64,000 nt of DNA from Fidelibacterota bacterium (lineage in GTDB: Bacteria; Fidelibacterota; Marinisomatia; SCGC-AAA003-L08; TS1B11). The notes beneath the pieces are model-generated. The model was not told the origin of the DNA. It worked only from the letters and a program-made list of their open reading frames with translations, and did not search any database. The stretch covers positions 372,001 through 436,000 of the forward strand of contig SCKJ01000001.1 in the NCBI GenBank assembly GCA_004124875.1, given 5' to 3'. Below are positions 52,025 to 63,288 of this stretch, piece by piece. The translations under genes were made by a program, and so were the position numbers. How positions within the stretch are numbered: position 1 is the first letter of the stretch; each line of letters opens with the position of its first letter.

Positions 52025-52972
52025 TTGATACATGTTGAGAACCTGACCAAGGATTACGGCGAGATCAAGGCGGTAAAGGGGATAAATTTCACCGTAAACG
52101 ACGGCGAGATTCTCGGATTTCTCGGACCCAACGGCGCCGGAAAATCAACCACCTTGAGGATTATGACGACCTTCCTGGCGCCTACCTCAGGCACCGTCAC
52201 GTTGGATGGCTACAGCATCCACGAGCATCCCACCGAAGTACGCCGCCGCATCGGTTACCTGCCGGAACTGAATCCACTCTATGGCGATATGGTAGTGCAT
52301 GATCTGCTGAAGTTTGTCGCCGGCGTACGGGGCATCACCGGCAAGGCGTTCAAGTCTGCGTTGGGGCGCGTGATGGGCGTGTGTGGCATCGGGGAGGTCA
52401 TGCACCGGACAGTGCGGGAACTTTCCAAAGGGTACAAGCAGCGGGTCGGCCTGGCCATGGCCATTATCCACGATCCGGAGATACTGATTCTGGATGAACC
52501 CTCGGCGGGACTCGATCCAAACCAGATTGTAGAGATACGGCAGCTCATCAAGGACCTGGGCAAGGAGAAAACGGTTATCTTGTCAAGCCATATCTTGCAG
52601 GAAGTGCAGGCCGTGGCCGACCGGATGATCATCCTGAACAATGGCGAAGTGGTTGCCGATGGCACCAATGCTGAACTGATGGCCAGTTTCCAGGGTAAGG
52701 CGCAGCTGATCATGGAGGTTAAAAACGCCAGCGCAGCTTCCATCAAGGCGTTGCCGCAAAAGATTCCGGACATATCGATTCAGGGACAATCGGCACACGG
52801 AAACGTCCGGCGCGTGCAGCTCGAATATCCGACTGGGCACGATCTGCGCGAGCAGGTGTTCAAGTACGCGGTAGAATCGGGCTGGACGATCCTGGAGATG
52901 TCACGGCAGCAGGCGCAGTTGGAAGACGTCTTCCGCAGCCTGACGCTGATGGAAGGAGGGCGTGATGCCTGA
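52025..52972 (+). CDS. ABC transporter ATP-binding protein (GldA-like)
   Basis: 315 residues from TTG 52025 (AGGAGG 7 bases upstream). Walker A is GPNGAGKSTT, the signature LSKGYKQRVGLAMA, and Walker B ILILDEPSAGLDPNQIVEI. Following the ATPase domain (to about 220) is a C-terminal domain with the pattern typical of ABC-2 export ATPases (DUF4162-like; VQLEYPTGHDLREQVFKYAV). Together with the permease, the auxiliary protein and the DUF4340 protein it forms a Gld-type export system, in FCB bacteria linked to gliding and type IX secretion. The permease gene overlaps its end by 8 bp. Confidence 0.92.
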   Translation: MIHVENLTKDYGEIKAVKGINFTVNDGEILGFLGPNGAGKSTTLRIMTTFLAPTSGTVTLDGYSIHEHPTEVRRRIGYLPELNPLYGDMVVHDLLKFVAGVRGITGKAFKSALGRVMGVCGIGEVMHRTVRELSKGYKQRVGLAMAIIHDPEILILDEPSAGLDPNQIVEIRQLIKDLGKEKTVILSSHILQEVQAVADRMIILNNGEVVADGTNAELMASFQGKAQLIMEVKNASAASIKALPQKIPDISIQGQSAHGNVRRVQLEYPTGHDLREQVFKYAVESGWTILEMSRQQAQLEDVFRSLTLMEGGRDA

Positions 52973-53702
52973 AGCATTTACCATCTACCTGCGCCAGACA
53001 ATTCTGATTTTCCGCAAGGAGCTGGCCTCCTATTTTGATTCCGCCGTGGCCTATATTGCGCTGGTGGTTTTTTTGTTGATTAGCGGCTGGTTTTTTTCCA
53101 GCTCGTTCTTCCTGATCAACGAGTCTGACTTGCGAGTGCTGTTCAGCATGATACCCATTATGTATCTTTTCTTTATCCCGGCCATCACCATGGGGTTGCT
53201 GGCCCGCGAGAAAAGCGCCGGGACCATAGAGTTGCTGGTGACCCTGCCCATCGCTGATGGAGCTGTCGTGCTGGGCAAGTATTTGGCCGCGATGGCCCTG
53301 TTGGGGGTGGCTCTGCTGTTTACCCTGTTGCACTTTATCACTCTGGTGTTCGTGTCATCCAACGTGGATGTGGGGGCGCTGCTCAGCGGCTACCTGGGCC
53401 TGTTGCTGGTGGGCGGCGTCTATGCGGCCATCGGCATATTCTGCAGCGCCATTACCGATAATCAGATCACCGCTTTTATCGGCAGCTTCATGCTCGTCTT
53501 TATCCTGTTTGTCCTGAGCAAGGTGATCATATTCGTGCCCGGATTCATGTCTGCCTTTGTACAGTATATCAGTATCGACTTTCACCTGACCAATATTTCC
53601 AGGGGAGTTATCGACTCACGAAATCTGGTCTACTTCGGATCCATGATTTTCCTGTTCCTGACCCTGGCCGTGCGGGTGCTGGAAATGCGGAAGTGGAGAT
53701 AG
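52965..53702 (+). CDS. ABC-2 type permease (GldF-like)
   Basis: About 245 residues from ATG 52965 (GGAGGG just upstream). Six hydrophobic helices are evident, the first around SAVAYIALVVFLLISGWFFS and later ones such as YLAAMALLGVALLFTLLHFI, LLLVGGVYAAIGIFCSAITD and IGSFMLVFILFVLSKVIIFV. FFIPAITMGLLAREKSAGTI is the conserved cytoplasmic segment after the second helix in ABC-2 transporters that contact the ATPase. It pairs with the ATPase at 52025. Confidence 0.92.
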   Translation: MPEAFTIYLRQTILIFRKELASYFDSAVAYIALVVFLLISGWFFSSSFFLINESDLRVLFSMIPIMYLFFIPAITMGLLAREKSAGTIELLVTLPIADGAVVLGKYLAAMALLGVALLFTLLHFITLVFVSSNVDVGALLSGYLGLLLVGGVYAAIGIFCSAITDNQITAFIGSFMLVFILFVLSKVIIFVPGFMSAFVQYISIDFHLTNISRGVIDSRNLVYFGSMIFLFLTLAVRVLEMRKWR

Positions 53703-53706
53703 AGAC

Positions 53707-55275
53707 ATGAACTCCATCACCAACAAGCGCGATTTTCTGACCTACCTGGCCATTGTGGGGGGGATTCTCATCCTGGCGAATGTCACTTCGCGAAATCTGT
53801 TTTTTCGCTGGGACTGGACGGAGAATGATATCTACACTCTGTCGGAGTCGAGCCGCAACATTGTGGGCCAGCTCGATGACCGGCTGATCGCCAAAGTCTA
53901 CTTTTCCGACAATCTCCCCGGCCAGTACGCCAATACCAGGCGTTACCTGCAAGACTTGCTGGAAGAGTTTCAGGCGTATTCAGGTGGCAATTTCCGCTTC
54001 GAAATCTATCGGCCTGAAGACGATTCCAAGCTGGAGAGCCAGGCGAATAAGTATGGCATCCCGCCGACCCAACTGCAGGTCATCGAGAACGACCGCATGG
54101 AGATCAGAAATGTCTGGATGGGGCTGGTGTTGCTGTATGCAGACCGGCAACAGACCATACCGAGGATTCAATCGACCACCAGGCTGGAATACGATCTGGC
54201 CTCCGCGGTGAAAAAACTGACCGATGTTAACATGCGCACTGTGGCGGTCGTGCGGCAAGGTGAGGCCCGGCACAGTAACAATAATGTGGAGGAGAAGCTG
54301 CGGCAGACCTATAACGTCACCACCGCTACTCTGGCCGGTCCGGTGCCGTCCGATGTTGATCTGCTGCTGATGAATGGCATCACCGATTCGCTGGCCTCAG
54401 AGGAGCTGTACCATCTCGATCAATACCTCATGTCGGGCCGACCGCTGTTTCTGGCGCAGGGTAAAATCGCCGCTGATCTGCAGCAGGGATTTGCCACGGA
54501 AATTCGATCCAATCTCTTCGGTGCCCTGGACCATTACGGACTGTCGATTGTTCCGGGTCTGGTGGCCGACAAATTCGCCAGCAAGATCGGGATTGAAACG
54601 CAGCGGGGCATTTTCCGGGTGCGCAACGCTGTCGTCTATCCGTTTTTTCCGCTTCTGCGCAGCTTCAACGATGATCATATTATTACCTCGCGCCTGGAAG
54701 AGCTGCGGCTGTTTTTCGCCAGCCAAATTTCAGCGGCGGACGATCTGCCCGATTCAGGGGCCATTTTTGTGCCGCTGGCGTTTACCAGCAACAACACCGG
54801 CCACGTGCCGTCACCCCCGTTTAACCTGGGCTACGAGAGGAATCCGATCACCAGAATGCTCAACGGTCCACCGCGGGCTCTGGCTGGCTTGATCAGCGGG
54901 CCGGCAACGAGCTATTTTGCCGCTGGCGACGGACCGCAAGATGCCGGGGCGTTTATCGGCTCCACCGGAGGACTCCAGATTCTGATCGTAGGCGACAAGG
55001 ACTTTTTCGACGATGTGGCTGGCGGTTCGGTGACGGAAAATCTGACTTTCGTCATCAACGCTGTCGATTATTTGGTGGGAGACGCCGAACTCATTGCCGT
55101 GCGCAGCCGCGAGGTGACGACCCGGCCGTTGAACGACCTGTCTGATGGCGCTCGCCGAAGCATCAAATGGCTCAACACTCTCGGACCGTCCATGCTGGTG
55201 ATTGCTATGGGTCTGTGGCGCTGGCGGGGCAACCGGAAGCGGCGCAAATACCTGGAGGATGTCTATGCAACTTAA
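53707..55275 (+). CDS. GldG-family ABC transporter auxiliary protein
   Basis: 522 residues. An N-terminal membrane helix (LTYLAIVGGILILANVTSRN) is followed by RWDWTENDIYTLSESSRNIV, the conserved opening of GldG/ABC-type auxiliary periplasmic domains (PF09822). A large periplasmic domain follows (e.g. DRLIAKVYFSDNLPGQYANT; VAVVRQGEARHSNNN; DVDLLLMNGITDSLASEELY), and a second hydrophobic segment near the C-terminus (GPSMLVIAMGLWRWR) anchors it again. It should act with the ATPase and permease in export across the inner membrane. It overlaps the DUF4340 gene by 11 bp. Confidence 0.92.
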   Translation: MNSITNKRDFLTYLAIVGGILILANVTSRNLFFRWDWTENDIYTLSESSRNIVGQLDDRLIAKVYFSDNLPGQYANTRRYLQDLLEEFQAYSGGNFRFEIYRPEDDSKLESQANKYGIPPTQLQVIENDRMEIRNVWMGLVLLYADRQQTIPRIQSTTRLEYDLASAVKKLTDVNMRTVAVVRQGEARHSNNNVEEKLRQTYNVTTATLAGPVPSDVDLLLMNGITDSLASEELYHLDQYLMSGRPLFLAQGKIAADLQQGFATEIRSNLFGALDHYGLSIVPGLVADKFASKIGIETQRGIFRVRNAVVYPFFPLLRSFNDDHIITSRLEELRLFFASQISAADDLPDSGAIFVPLAFTSNNTGHVPSPPFNLGYERNPITRMLNGPPRALAGLISGPATSYFAAGDGPQDAGAFIGSTGGLQILIVGDKDFFDDVAGGSVTENLTFVINAVDYLVGDAELIAVRSREVTTRPLNDLSDGARRSIKWLNTLGPSMLVIAMGLWRWRGNRKRRKYLEDVYAT

Positions 55276-55816
55276 GCAGTGGCGCACACTGGGAATCATC
55301 CTGGTAGTCTTGTTGGGCGTCTATTGGCTCACGCAGATACAGGAGGCGGGGCGCAGCATGAAAACCTCCTCGCTCATTGATCTCGCAGAGGATGAAGTGG
55401 GCCGGATTGTCATTATCGAAGGCGGCCAGCGCGCTGAACTGGTGCGGCTGGATACTTTATGGGTTATGGCGGGGCACGAAACCAGGCAACTGATCAACTG
55501 GCGCATGAATGCCATATTTGCCAGCGTGCTGGGCGCCCGGCGTGAGAGCCTCATCTCCGAAAATCCCGCCAAGTGGGGCACCTACGGCGTCGGGTCCAAC
55601 GGACGGCAGATTATGGTATACGACCTGAAAGGGGACCTCCGGGGCCACTGGTTCGTGGGCCAGTCGAGCAGCAACTTTCGGACCGGTTTTGTGCGCGCAG
55701 CGGATCAGGACGTCGTCTACATGACTGACCGCAACATCCATCCTTTCCTAGGCACCGGCCTGGATTTCTGGCTCGAGCCACCGCCAGCGCCCGACACCAG
55801 CGCTACCGAGGGGTAA
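55265..55816 (+). CDS. DUF4340-domain membrane-anchored protein
   Basis: About 183 residues from ATG 55265, a start that gives the N-terminal helix TLGIILVVLLGVYWLTQI. A periplasmic beta-rich domain follows with KTSSLIDLAEDEVGRIVIIE, LVRLDTLWVMAGHETRQLIN and YGVGSNGRQIMVYDLKGDLR, the DUF4340 pattern (duplicated strands with D-x-x-W). Such proteins are regularly encoded last in Gld-type ABC operons; their molecular role is not established. A terminator follows at 55826. Confidence 0.88.
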   Translation: MQLKQWRTLGIILVVLLGVYWLTQIQEAGRSMKTSSLIDLAEDEVGRIVIIEGGQRAELVRLDTLWVMAGHETRQLINWRMNAIFASVLGARRESLISENPAKWGTYGVGSNGRQIMVYDLKGDLRGHWFVGQSSSNFRTGFVRAADQDVVYMTDRNIHPFLGTGLDFWLEPPPAPDTSATEG

Positions 55817-55825
55817 GGTTTGATG

Positions 55826-55854
55826 AAAAGGGCTGCCCCGCGGTGGCCCTTTTT
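55826..55854 (+). terminator. Rho-independent terminator of the Gld-type operon
   Basis: AAAAGGGC and GCCCTTTT form an 8-bp inverted repeat around a 12-nt GC-rich loop, with T following. It lies 10 bp downstream of the DUF4340 stop, and the acylphosphatase start is 20 bp beyond. Confidence 0.8.
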
Positions 55855-55873
55855 ATCGCCGTAACCCCACCCC

Positions 55874-56146
55874 ATGCCGTCCATCCGCATCATTGTCTCC
55901 GGCCGGGTCCAGGGGGTCGCCTTTCGCCACTACGCGGAGCGCGAGGCCGAGCGCCTGGGCCTTGACGGCTGGGTCCGGAACCTCCCTGCGGGTGAAGTGG
56001 AGATCGTTGCCGCCGGGGAATCGGGAAAACTTGATGAGATGACGGCCTGGGCCCGTCGCGGTCCCCCATTCGCCAAAGTAACCGGTATTGTGGTCTCGCC
56101 CGCCGGGGAAGTGGTCGGCGGGTCAGGCTTTGGGGTCCGGCAGTAG
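55874..56146 (+). CDS. acyP: Acylphosphatase
   Basis: 90 residues, the normal family length. GRVQGVAFRHYA contains the phosphate-binding Arg, and GWVRNLPAGEVEIVA contains the catalytic Asn. The beta-alpha-beta repeats of the fold are readable throughout. It hydrolyses acyl phosphates such as 1,3-bisphosphoglycerate and carbamoyl phosphate in the cytoplasm. The start at ATG 55874 gives MPSIRIIVSGRVQG, a typical N-terminus. It converges with the amidotransferase gene. Confidence 0.94.
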   Translation: MPSIRIIVSGRVQGVAFRHYAEREAERLGLDGWVRNLPAGEVEIVAAGESGKLDEMTAWARRGPPFAKVTGIVVSPAGEVVGGSGFGVRQ

Positions 56147-56162
56147 CGCAGGAATCGATGAC

Positions 56163-56963
56163 TCAGGAGGGCGGCAACTGCAGCGGCTGTACCTCCGCCG
56201 GTCTGCCGGGGGATAGCGTCACCAGCGACTGATGGGGGACCGCCGCCCAGGCATCGCCCGGTGTCAGCGGCTCAGAAGCGACCATGCTCCCTTCAGGGAA
56301 TGCGCCGTCGCGGTCCAGCAGATAGAGGGAATTGGAGCGCTCCACGTTGGACCATCTCGACACCACCACGTGCTGACCATCGCTCAGGGCCATATTGAGC
56401 TGCAGCGTCAATCCGGCCTCGCGCGTGAGCAGATCCAGATCGCCAATGAGCGCGACCATGGCCGCCGCTAAATCGTCTCCTGCATCGAGAGCGTCCACCA
56501 GCAGCTGGAACAGTGTTTCGCTGTCGGTGGAGGTCTGCAATGCGGCGTAGCCCCGGTCCGACAACCGGCCTCGCAGCTGCCGCTTCATTTTCTCGCGGAA
56601 ACCTTCAACAAATCCGTTGTGCATGAACAGGTAGTCGCCTTCATTGTAGGGCTGCGCGGAGTGGACGCCGGAGGTGCTGGAGTCGGTGGCGTTGCGGACG
56701 TTGGCCAGGAGTATCTCGCTACTTAGCAGGCGCCCCAGACCCGGCAGGTCCCGGTCGGCCCAGATGGGCGATGATCGCCGGTAGCAGCCCGGTTGGCGGC
56801 TCACTTTGCGGTCGTACCAACCGACGCCGAAGCCATCAGCATTCACAGATCCCGACAGCAACTCATTCGGGGCGTAGCTCTGGTGATGGAGAGCATGTTC
56901 GCCATCAAGCAGCACGCCTGCGGCGGTGATGGGTTCTCCGGCATATATGGCCATTCTGCACAC
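56163..56963 (-). CDS. Class II glutamine amidotransferase (EgtC/YafJ-like)
   Basis: 266 residues. The chain starts MCRMAIYAGE, where Cys2 would become the N-terminal nucleophile after Met removal. NADGFGVGWYDRK and LLANVRNATDSSTSGVHSAQ are the standard class II glutaminase motifs, and PYNEGDYLFMHNGFVEGFRE matches the oxyanion-hole Asn-Gly. It is about the length of EgtC, but no ergothioneine genes (egtB, egtD) lie nearby, so only the general family name is safe. It starts 3 bp after the kinase gene and is in the same operon as the YyaL-type gene. Confidence 0.9.
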   Translation of the reverse strand: MCRMAIYAGEPITAAGVLLDGEHALHHQSYAPNELLSGSVNADGFGVGWYDRKVSRQPGCYRRSSPIWADRDLPGLGRLLSSEILLANVRNATDSSTSGVHSAQPYNEGDYLFMHNGFVEGFREKMKRQLRGRLSDRGYAALQTSTDSETLFQLLVDALDAGDDLAAAMVALIGDLDLLTREAGLTLQLNMALSDGQHVVVSRWSNVERSNSLYLLDRDGAFPEGSMVASEPLTPGDAWAAVPHQSLVTLSPGRPAEVQPLQLPPS

Positions 56964-56966
56964 GGC

Positions 56967-58450
56967 TCAATACCTGAAGGCGCTGCCGCCGAGAAACTCG
57001 CGCAGGATCGAGTTGCGGGGCACCGGATCGAGATCCATCGGTTGGGTAAACGAGAGTAAAGTTGCGAGTCTGCTGGCTTCTGGGTAGGCTGGGCTCTCCT
57101 CAGGAACGCCTCGGAGGACTATCTCCGCCATAGGCCGCAGCGCCGCCAGCTCGTAGATAAGGGCCGAGTTGAACATGAAGTCGGCGGCCTCCTGATACCG
57201 GAAGACATGCTGCTCTTCACCCAATCGCACGGACGGCCAACGCAGGAGGGTATCCTCTGCGTCGTAGCCCCGGAACTGCTGATCTCGCACCATGCGGCGC
57301 AGCAGCCGGTTGTCGGAGCTGGAGATTCTGTGCTCGTTGTCGATACTCAGCTGCGTAATGGCGCTGACGTAAACCCGCTGCAGCTGGTCATCACCCAGCT
57401 GCGTGGAAAAAACAGGATTCAGGCCGTGAATGCCCTCGACAATCAGGTATGCGCCGGCAGGCAAAGAGATGGTCTGATCGGTCTGGGCGCCCTTGCCCTT
57501 TTTGAAGGAGTAACGCCTCACGGGAGATTCTTCGCCGGCCAGCAGCGATTTCACCGTTGCGATGAGGCGCTCCACATCGAGCACATCCAGACCCTCAAAA
57601 TTGAGGCTCCCATCGGGTTCAGGCGCCATGTCGGCCTGATCAAAAAAGTAGTCATCCATCGACAGGCTCACGGTTTCGAGTCCGTTGACTTTCAGTTGTA
57701 TGGCCAGCCGCTTGGCGAAAGTGGTTTTTCCCGATGAGGAGGGCCCCGACACAAAAATGGCGCGGCTTTGGGGATGGGCCGATATGGCGTCGGCTATTTC
57801 TGCAACGGTTTTCTCATGAAGACCCTCCGCCACCAACACCATCTCGCGGAAATTCTCTCCCTCCAGCACCTTATTCATCTGTCGCAGGTTAGTGATGCGC
57901 AGGGAGCGTCCCCAGTCGTGCCGCTGGCGGATGGACTGGTAGAGTTTGGGGCTGTCCCTGAACGGCGGCACCTCAAAGGGGGGCAGCAGGCTGGGAAACC
58001 GGAGCACAAAGCCGTGGTCGTAGGGGGTCAATTTGAAGTTGGCCAACCGCTGCATGTCGGTAACCATCGGCTCGAATCGATAGTCGCAGTAGGTCTCAAA
58101 TCGAGCTGCGGGAATGGGGTCCAGACCAAGCCGGCGCAGGATTTCCAGCTTATCGGTGCGTCTCTTATGTTCAAAAATGGCCTGCAGTTCTCCCCGTGGC
58201 AGGTCCAGCAGCTCCAGTTGGGCTTTGCCATCCATAAAGCTGCCCAGTGTCTCGGCCAGCAGCGCCACATCATCTCCGGAAAGGGGCGCATCCACGCCGA
58301 AGTGGCAATAGTACCCGCTGAGAAACGAGTGCTCGATAAAAAATTCCCGATCCGGGAAAACGCGTTCCGCCGCCGCCGCCAGCAAAAATCCCAATGAGGC
58401 ATGCAGCGCGCTGGGGTTCTCCCTGGCCTGGAGCTGCGGCGCAGCGGAAA

Positions 58451-58454
<4 letters not shown>
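56967..58454 (-). CDS. Uridine kinase-like (phosphoribulokinase family) nucleoside kinase with N-terminal ThrRS-like domain
   Basis: 495 residues. The P-loop [10 protein letters not shown] is at about 236-245, followed by [19 protein letters not shown] (Asp-Asp-Tyr substrate motif) and [13 protein letters not shown] (Walker B-like) as in Udk. The first 200 residues ([54 protein letters not shown]) resemble the second additional domain of threonyl-tRNA synthetase, a known fusion in this nucleoside kinase group. It should phosphorylate a nucleoside with ATP or GTP; the substrate is not certain. The start overlaps the YyaL-type stop (ATGA). Confidence 0.88.
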
Positions 58455-60532
<2,078 letters not shown>

Positions 60533-60633
60533 GTCGTGGTCCTGTTCAACGGCGTCGGTACTCAAGGGGGAAAGGTAACATCATCGGGCCCTGCAAGCGG
60601 AGCTGTTCAGCTACCCTAGCAGCTTGATGGCGG

Positions 60634-61023
60634 CTACCGCTGATCTCTGAATTTTTGCATGGTGCGCCGCTCTTTTTTGGTCGGCCGCCCTTTATAAGTG
60701 CCCCTGGCCTGCCGAAACGCGGCGTTCATCAGCTTGGCCTGCTGCTCCCGCTCCAGCTCCTCTTCCGGCGTCACGTCCTCATAGAGACCCGCCGCCAATT
60801 TTGCCGCCACCCGCTTAATCGCCAACCCCCTGACTTCGATCCGCTGGCGATGGTGCACACGGGTTATTTGGATAGTGTCGCCAACCGCGACCGCGCGACT
60901 CGGCTTGACGCCTTGGCCGTTCAATTTCACTTTGCCGGCGACACAGGCGGAGGTGGCCGCAGTACGGGTCTTGAACATCCTGGCCGACCACAGCCATTTA
61001 TCGATCCGCGTTGCTTCAGTCAT
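60634..61023 (-). CDS. S4-domain RNA-binding protein (Hsp15/HslR-like)
   Basis: 129 residues. The S4 domain spans about residues 5-65: RIDKWLWSARMFKTRTAATS, then AGKVKLNGQGVKPSRAVAVG, with the typical loop. The basic C-terminal tail (GTYKGRPTKKERRTMQKFRD) is characteristic of Hsp15, which recycles 50S subunits carrying nascent chains. It overlaps the stop of the upstream TPR/beta-protein gene by 8 bp and so is likely co-transcribed with it. Confidence 0.9.
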   Translation of the reverse strand: MTEATRIDKWLWSARMFKTRTAATSACVAGKVKLNGQGVKPSRAVAVGDTIQITRVHHRQRIEVRGLAIKRVAAKLAAGLYEDVTPEEELEREQQAKLMNAAFRQARGTYKGRPTKKERRTMQKFRDQR

Positions 61024-61948
61024 AGGACCTGTGGAAAAAGCCGACTGCGATACCTGCGCCCATCATAATGGCGCCTGCCGGCGCTCCCGGGGCCGTGGGA
61101 ACCGAGATAAAATTAACGGCCAGATCGAGATAGTAGCCCGACTGTGTCCTGCCGGAAGACTGGTCCCAAAGGTTACGGGTGATTCCGGCAGTGATCACGG
61201 GGCGGATTTCTCTGCCGGTTGAGGTGCGGACTTTGTAAGGCCCGATGGCGGCATCGATGACCCACTTTCCGGCCCTGAACCCCGTGCCCAGGCCGAATCC
61301 TCTAAAGGTGAAGTTTGGCAGAAAGAGGTTTTTGTCCGCCGGCAGACTGACGCCAACCCTGGAGAGGTTCGCTGTCAGTGCGAGGGAGCCGGAGGTCCAT
61401 ATGGGTCGCCGGATGATCAGAATGTGCGCCAGCGTAGGGTTGTGGGAGTCAAAGATGGTGTCTGTGACTGCCATAAGAGGCCCCGATTGGAATGTGGTGA
61501 TATTGCGGACGTTCTCGGCGATCCGCACCAGTTTTTCATACAGCGTGAGAGGCTCGGGCGTCTCCAAATCCAGTAGCGAAGAACGCAACATGGCCTCTTT
61601 CAGCCGGTCATGTTCCTCCGTCATGGTCCGCAGATACTGATGGCCGGCAGGCAGCAGCCCGGCGCCCAGCGCGATGGCCCGTCCATAGAGTGAATCAGCG
61701 CGAGCGTAGACGCCGGTCAATGCCAGGGCGTGGGCCAGATTGCGCATGGAGGTCGGACGCCGCAGGTCTTCCGGCCGGAACGCAGCTGCCATGGCCAGTG
61801 CCTGCTCGTAATGCCGCGCAGCCAACGCGAGTGCGTTGTCCGCCATGGCCTGATTGCCGCGGGAAGTGTGATATTCCCAATCAGGCAGCTGATCCAGCGC
61901 TAAAAGGGGGCGGCAGCAGGCAACCAACAGTATGATGGTAAATTTCAT
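61016..61948 (-). CDS. Secreted TPR + beta-sheet protein, hypothetical
   Basis: About 310 residues from ATG 61948; the frame is open seven codons further to a TTG at 61969. The N-terminus is a signal peptide (FTIILLVACCRPLLA). Residues about 30-140 form two to three TPR-like helix pairs (ALAARHYEQALAMAAAF; ARADSLYGRAIALG). The C-terminal half is beta-rich with many Gly/Asn turns (LPNFTFRGFGLGTGFRAGKW; GIAVGFFHRSYD), suggesting a small barrel or beta sandwich. I do not recognise a family. The Hsp15-like gene overlaps its stop. Confidence 0.75.
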   Translation of the reverse strand: MKFTIILLVACCRPLLALDQLPDWEYHTSRGNQAMADNALALAARHYEQALAMAAAFRPEDLRRPTSMRNLAHALALTGVYARADSLYGRAIALGAGLLPAGHQYLRTMTEEHDRLKEAMLRSSLLDLETPEPLTLYEKLVRIAENVRNITTFQSGPLMAVTDTIFDSHNPTLAHILIIRRPIWTSGSLALTANLSRVGVSLPADKNLFLPNFTFRGFGLGTGFRAGKWVIDAAIGPYKVRTSTGREIRPVITAGITRNLWDQSSGRTQSGYYLDLAVNFISVPTAPGAPAGAIMMGAGIAVGFFHRSYD

Positions 61949-62159
61949 TTTGATTGTGATATTGATCAAAGGTGGTCCCCGGCGTTATGTCTATATTCTA
62001 ATATGGATGTCAGGAACTCTCCCACCTCAATATGGCGTAGATGTGGCAAAAGGTTTAACTTAGAGCCGGTTCTGGTGCAGCGCATTGGATTCCGAAGCTG
62101 CAGATGAGTATTGAGACGGTTCCGGCATTAAACGATTTCAGATTTGCAGGAATGCATCC

Positions 62160-63095
62160 GTGAAAGCAATTGTCAGAGGAGATTTGGACGGTATCGTGTC
62201 GGCCGCATTGCTCATAGCAATAAAGCAGGTCGACGAAATGGTCGTCGTGCAAATTAAAGATATCGTTGATGGCAATATCGAAATTACCGATCAGGATATC
62301 ATTTGCAACCTGCCCTACCACCCCGACTGCTACCTCTGGTTTGATCACCATACCAGCGAGGCGCGCAAAACGCCGCCGATTCCCATTAATTTTCAGGGAG
62401 CCTTTGTGCTGGCTGACAGTGCCGCCCGGGTCGTATATGACTATTTTCTTCCTTTCCATCCCAAGCTTGAAAAATATGTTAAGCTGGTAGAGGAGGTGGA
62501 CAAGTTTGACCGGGCCGATCTGACCAAAGATGATGTCCTGAACCCCCGGAGCCACGTCATGCTTGGGTTCCTTCTGGATCCACGATCCCGGATGCCCGGC
62601 GATGGTGAAAATCGTCTTCGTTTTGAGAAATGGCGCGCCAGGATTCCAGACTTGCTGATTCATGAAGGGATAGAGGATATTTTATCGCTTCAGGAGACGC
62701 AGCACTGGGTCAAGGTGTACATGGAAAATCAGGCCGCCGCTATGGAAGTTTACAGAAAAACCACCCGGCTTGAGGGCAATATCATTTACAGCGATTTCAG
62801 AGGACTGACAGTGCCCCCAGCGAACAGATTTATCATTTATTCCATGCCCGAATTTTCTGCGGGAAATATAACCGTACAAGTATCGGACGGTGAACCGGAT
62901 GTTTGGTATGAAATCTCCATCGGCCATTCCATTTTCAACAGGACTTCTATGGTTGATGTGGGCGACCTTTGCAGCTGGTATGGTGGAGGCGGGCACCGCG
63001 CCGTAGGCGTTTGCAGACCGAGTTCTGATGATGTTGAACAAGTGCTTTCGGAAGTATTGCATGCCTGCCAGGGGGGGTCGATTAGCCACGCTTGA
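62160..63095 (+). CDS. DHH-family phosphoesterase
   Basis: 311 residues from GTG 62160, with AGGAA eight bases upstream; the nearby ATG at 62153 hits a stop at once. The first motif is RGDLDGIVSAALLIA (D-x-D), the second LPYHPDCYLWFDHHTSEARK with DHH, and the C-terminal DHHA1-like end has WYGGGGHRAVGV. It should hydrolyse phosphoesters, such as short oligonucleotides, cyclic dinucleotides or polyphosphate; the exact substrate is not clear. It is monocistronic, with a strong terminator 37 bp downstream. Confidence 0.88.
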   Translation: MKAIVRGDLDGIVSAALLIAIKQVDEMVVVQIKDIVDGNIEITDQDIICNLPYHPDCYLWFDHHTSEARKTPPIPINFQGAFVLADSAARVVYDYFLPFHPKLEKYVKLVEEVDKFDRADLTKDDVLNPRSHVMLGFLLDPRSRMPGDGENRLRFEKWRARIPDLLIHEGIEDILSLQETQHWVKVYMENQAAAMEVYRKTTRLEGNIIYSDFRGLTVPPANRFIIYSMPEFSAGNITVQVSDGEPDVWYEISIGHSIFNRTSMVDVGDLCSWYGGGGHRAVGVCRPSSDDVEQVLSEVLHACQGGSISHA

Positions 63096-63131
63096 TATGC
63101 CCTCCCATTGAGTGAGCCGTGAAAAAGATAT

Positions 63132-63160
63132 GGACCGGATAAAAGTCGGTCCTTTTTTTT
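63132..63160 (+). terminator. Rho-independent terminator of the DHH gene
   Basis: GGACCG and CGGTCC form a 6-bp stem around a 9-nt loop, followed at once by eight T (63153-63160). It lies 37 bp past the stop at 63095. Confidence 0.85.
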
Positions 63161-63191
63161 ATGCGGCGCGCGCTGGAGCCCGTAAAATAAA

Positions 63192-63226
63192 AACCCCGGC
63201 GACCTTCATTAAAGGGCGCCGGGGTT
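63192..63226. terminator. Rho-independent terminator of the T9SS-tail gene
   Basis: AACCCCGGCG and CGCCGGGGTT form a 10-bp inverted repeat around a 15-nt loop. On the minus strand a T-rich run follows (TTTTTATTTTA), 63 bp after the stop at 63289. On the plus strand CATTTTT follows, so it may also act there. Confidence 0.82.
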
Positions 63227-63288
63227 CATTTTTGGTTAGCGCAACCGCGGACCTTGAGGCGCCACGCGGTGGGCTGCAACCTTCATCG

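Noticed and set aside
56163-56963. egtC as a firm gene name
   Set aside because: The class II glutaminase motifs fit, but no egtB or egtD lies nearby and related families share the same features.
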